A stretch of 5,413 nt of DNA from Candidatus Delongbacteria bacterium (GTDB lineage: Bacteria; UBA4055). A program made the position numbers and the translations under genes. The DNA is taken from assembly GCA_003477045.1 (NCBI GenBank), contig DMTS01000183.1:1-5413 (forward strand). The letters run 5' to 3'. Shown piece by piece: positions 5,358 through 5,413 of the stretch. Each line of letters begins with the position of its first letter. Within the stretch, counting starts at the first letter, position 1. A model generated the notes under the pieces. That model did not search any database, was not told the origin of the DNA, and worked only from the letters and a program-made list of their open reading frames with translations.

Positions 5358-5365
5358 CCTCCCTT
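5358..5365 (-). promoter_or_regulatory. Ribosome binding site for the long peroxiredoxin form
   Basis: AAGGGAGG (5365-5358) is 5 bases before the ATG at 5352-5350. This makes 5352 a credible start and the 37-residue extension a translated part of the protein. Confidence 0.75.
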
Positions 5366-5372
5366 GTTGTTC

Positions 5373-5401
5373 TTTATAAATAAGTATCGTAATCAATCTA
5401 A
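5373..5401 (-). promoter_or_regulatory. Possible promoter of the peroxiredoxin / Smr gene pair
   Basis: On the minus strand TATAAA (5378-5373, 5 of 6 to the -10 consensus) lies 17 bases after TTAGAT (5401-5396, only 3 of 6 to -35). The stretch is very AT-rich, so random matches are expected. No clear PerR, OxyR or Fur operator was recognised in the visible leader, and more may lie beyond the window edge. Confidence 0.3.
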
Positions 5402-5413
5402 CATAAATAATCC

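Noticed and set aside
5376..5410. Direct repeat ATAAATAA (5376-5383 and 5403-5410) as a regulator site
   Set aside because: Only 8 bases of A/T in an AT-rich leader; not distinguishable from background.

Overview
The window holds eight protein features in two converging blocks and looks like the chromosome of an anaerobic or microaerobic bacterium. No taxon can be assigned. Composition is moderately AT-rich by eye, genes are tightly packed and Shine-Dalgarno sites are strong. The best lineage clue is a gene that appears to encode selenocysteine, so the host should carry selA, selB, selC and selD elsewhere.

Plus-strand block, 44-4180. First comes a metal and arsenic detoxification cassette: a His-rich cation diffusion facilitator (44-997), an ACR3 arsenite efflux permease (1015-2067) and a thioredoxin-type arsenate reductase (2064-2489). 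The ACR3 stop and the ArsC start overlap in ATGA. No ArsR-type regulator lies in the window. After 47 bases containing a weak promoter candidate comes a second pair: a two-helix potassium channel with a cytosolic RCK domain (2537-3679) and, 3 bases later, a stand-alone cyclic-nucleotide-binding-domain protein with no DNA-binding domain (3683-4180). These two may form a split ligand-gated K+ channel.

Minus-strand block, 5352 down to 4181. A peroxiredoxin gene (5352-4633) is interrupted by one in-frame TGA exactly at the peroxidatic cysteine codon. It is followed at the right distance by a stem-loop that fits the bacterial SECIS pattern. I read it as one 239-residue selenoprotein, not two genes or a pseudogene. 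It also lacks the usual C-terminal resolving cysteine, carries an N-terminal extension with a CARPTGG motif, and has two in-frame starts that each have a strong ribosome binding site. Eight bases downstream is a small Smr-domain protein (4624-4181).

The two blocks meet with no spacer: the TAG of the plus-strand gene (4178-4180) abuts the TAG of the minus-strand Smr gene (4183-4181). There is no gene-free stretch above 300 bases. Bases 1-43 hold only the ribosome binding site of the first gene, and 5353-5413 hold the leader and a candidate promoter of the peroxiredoxin. No tRNA, rRNA, CRISPR array or mobile element was seen.
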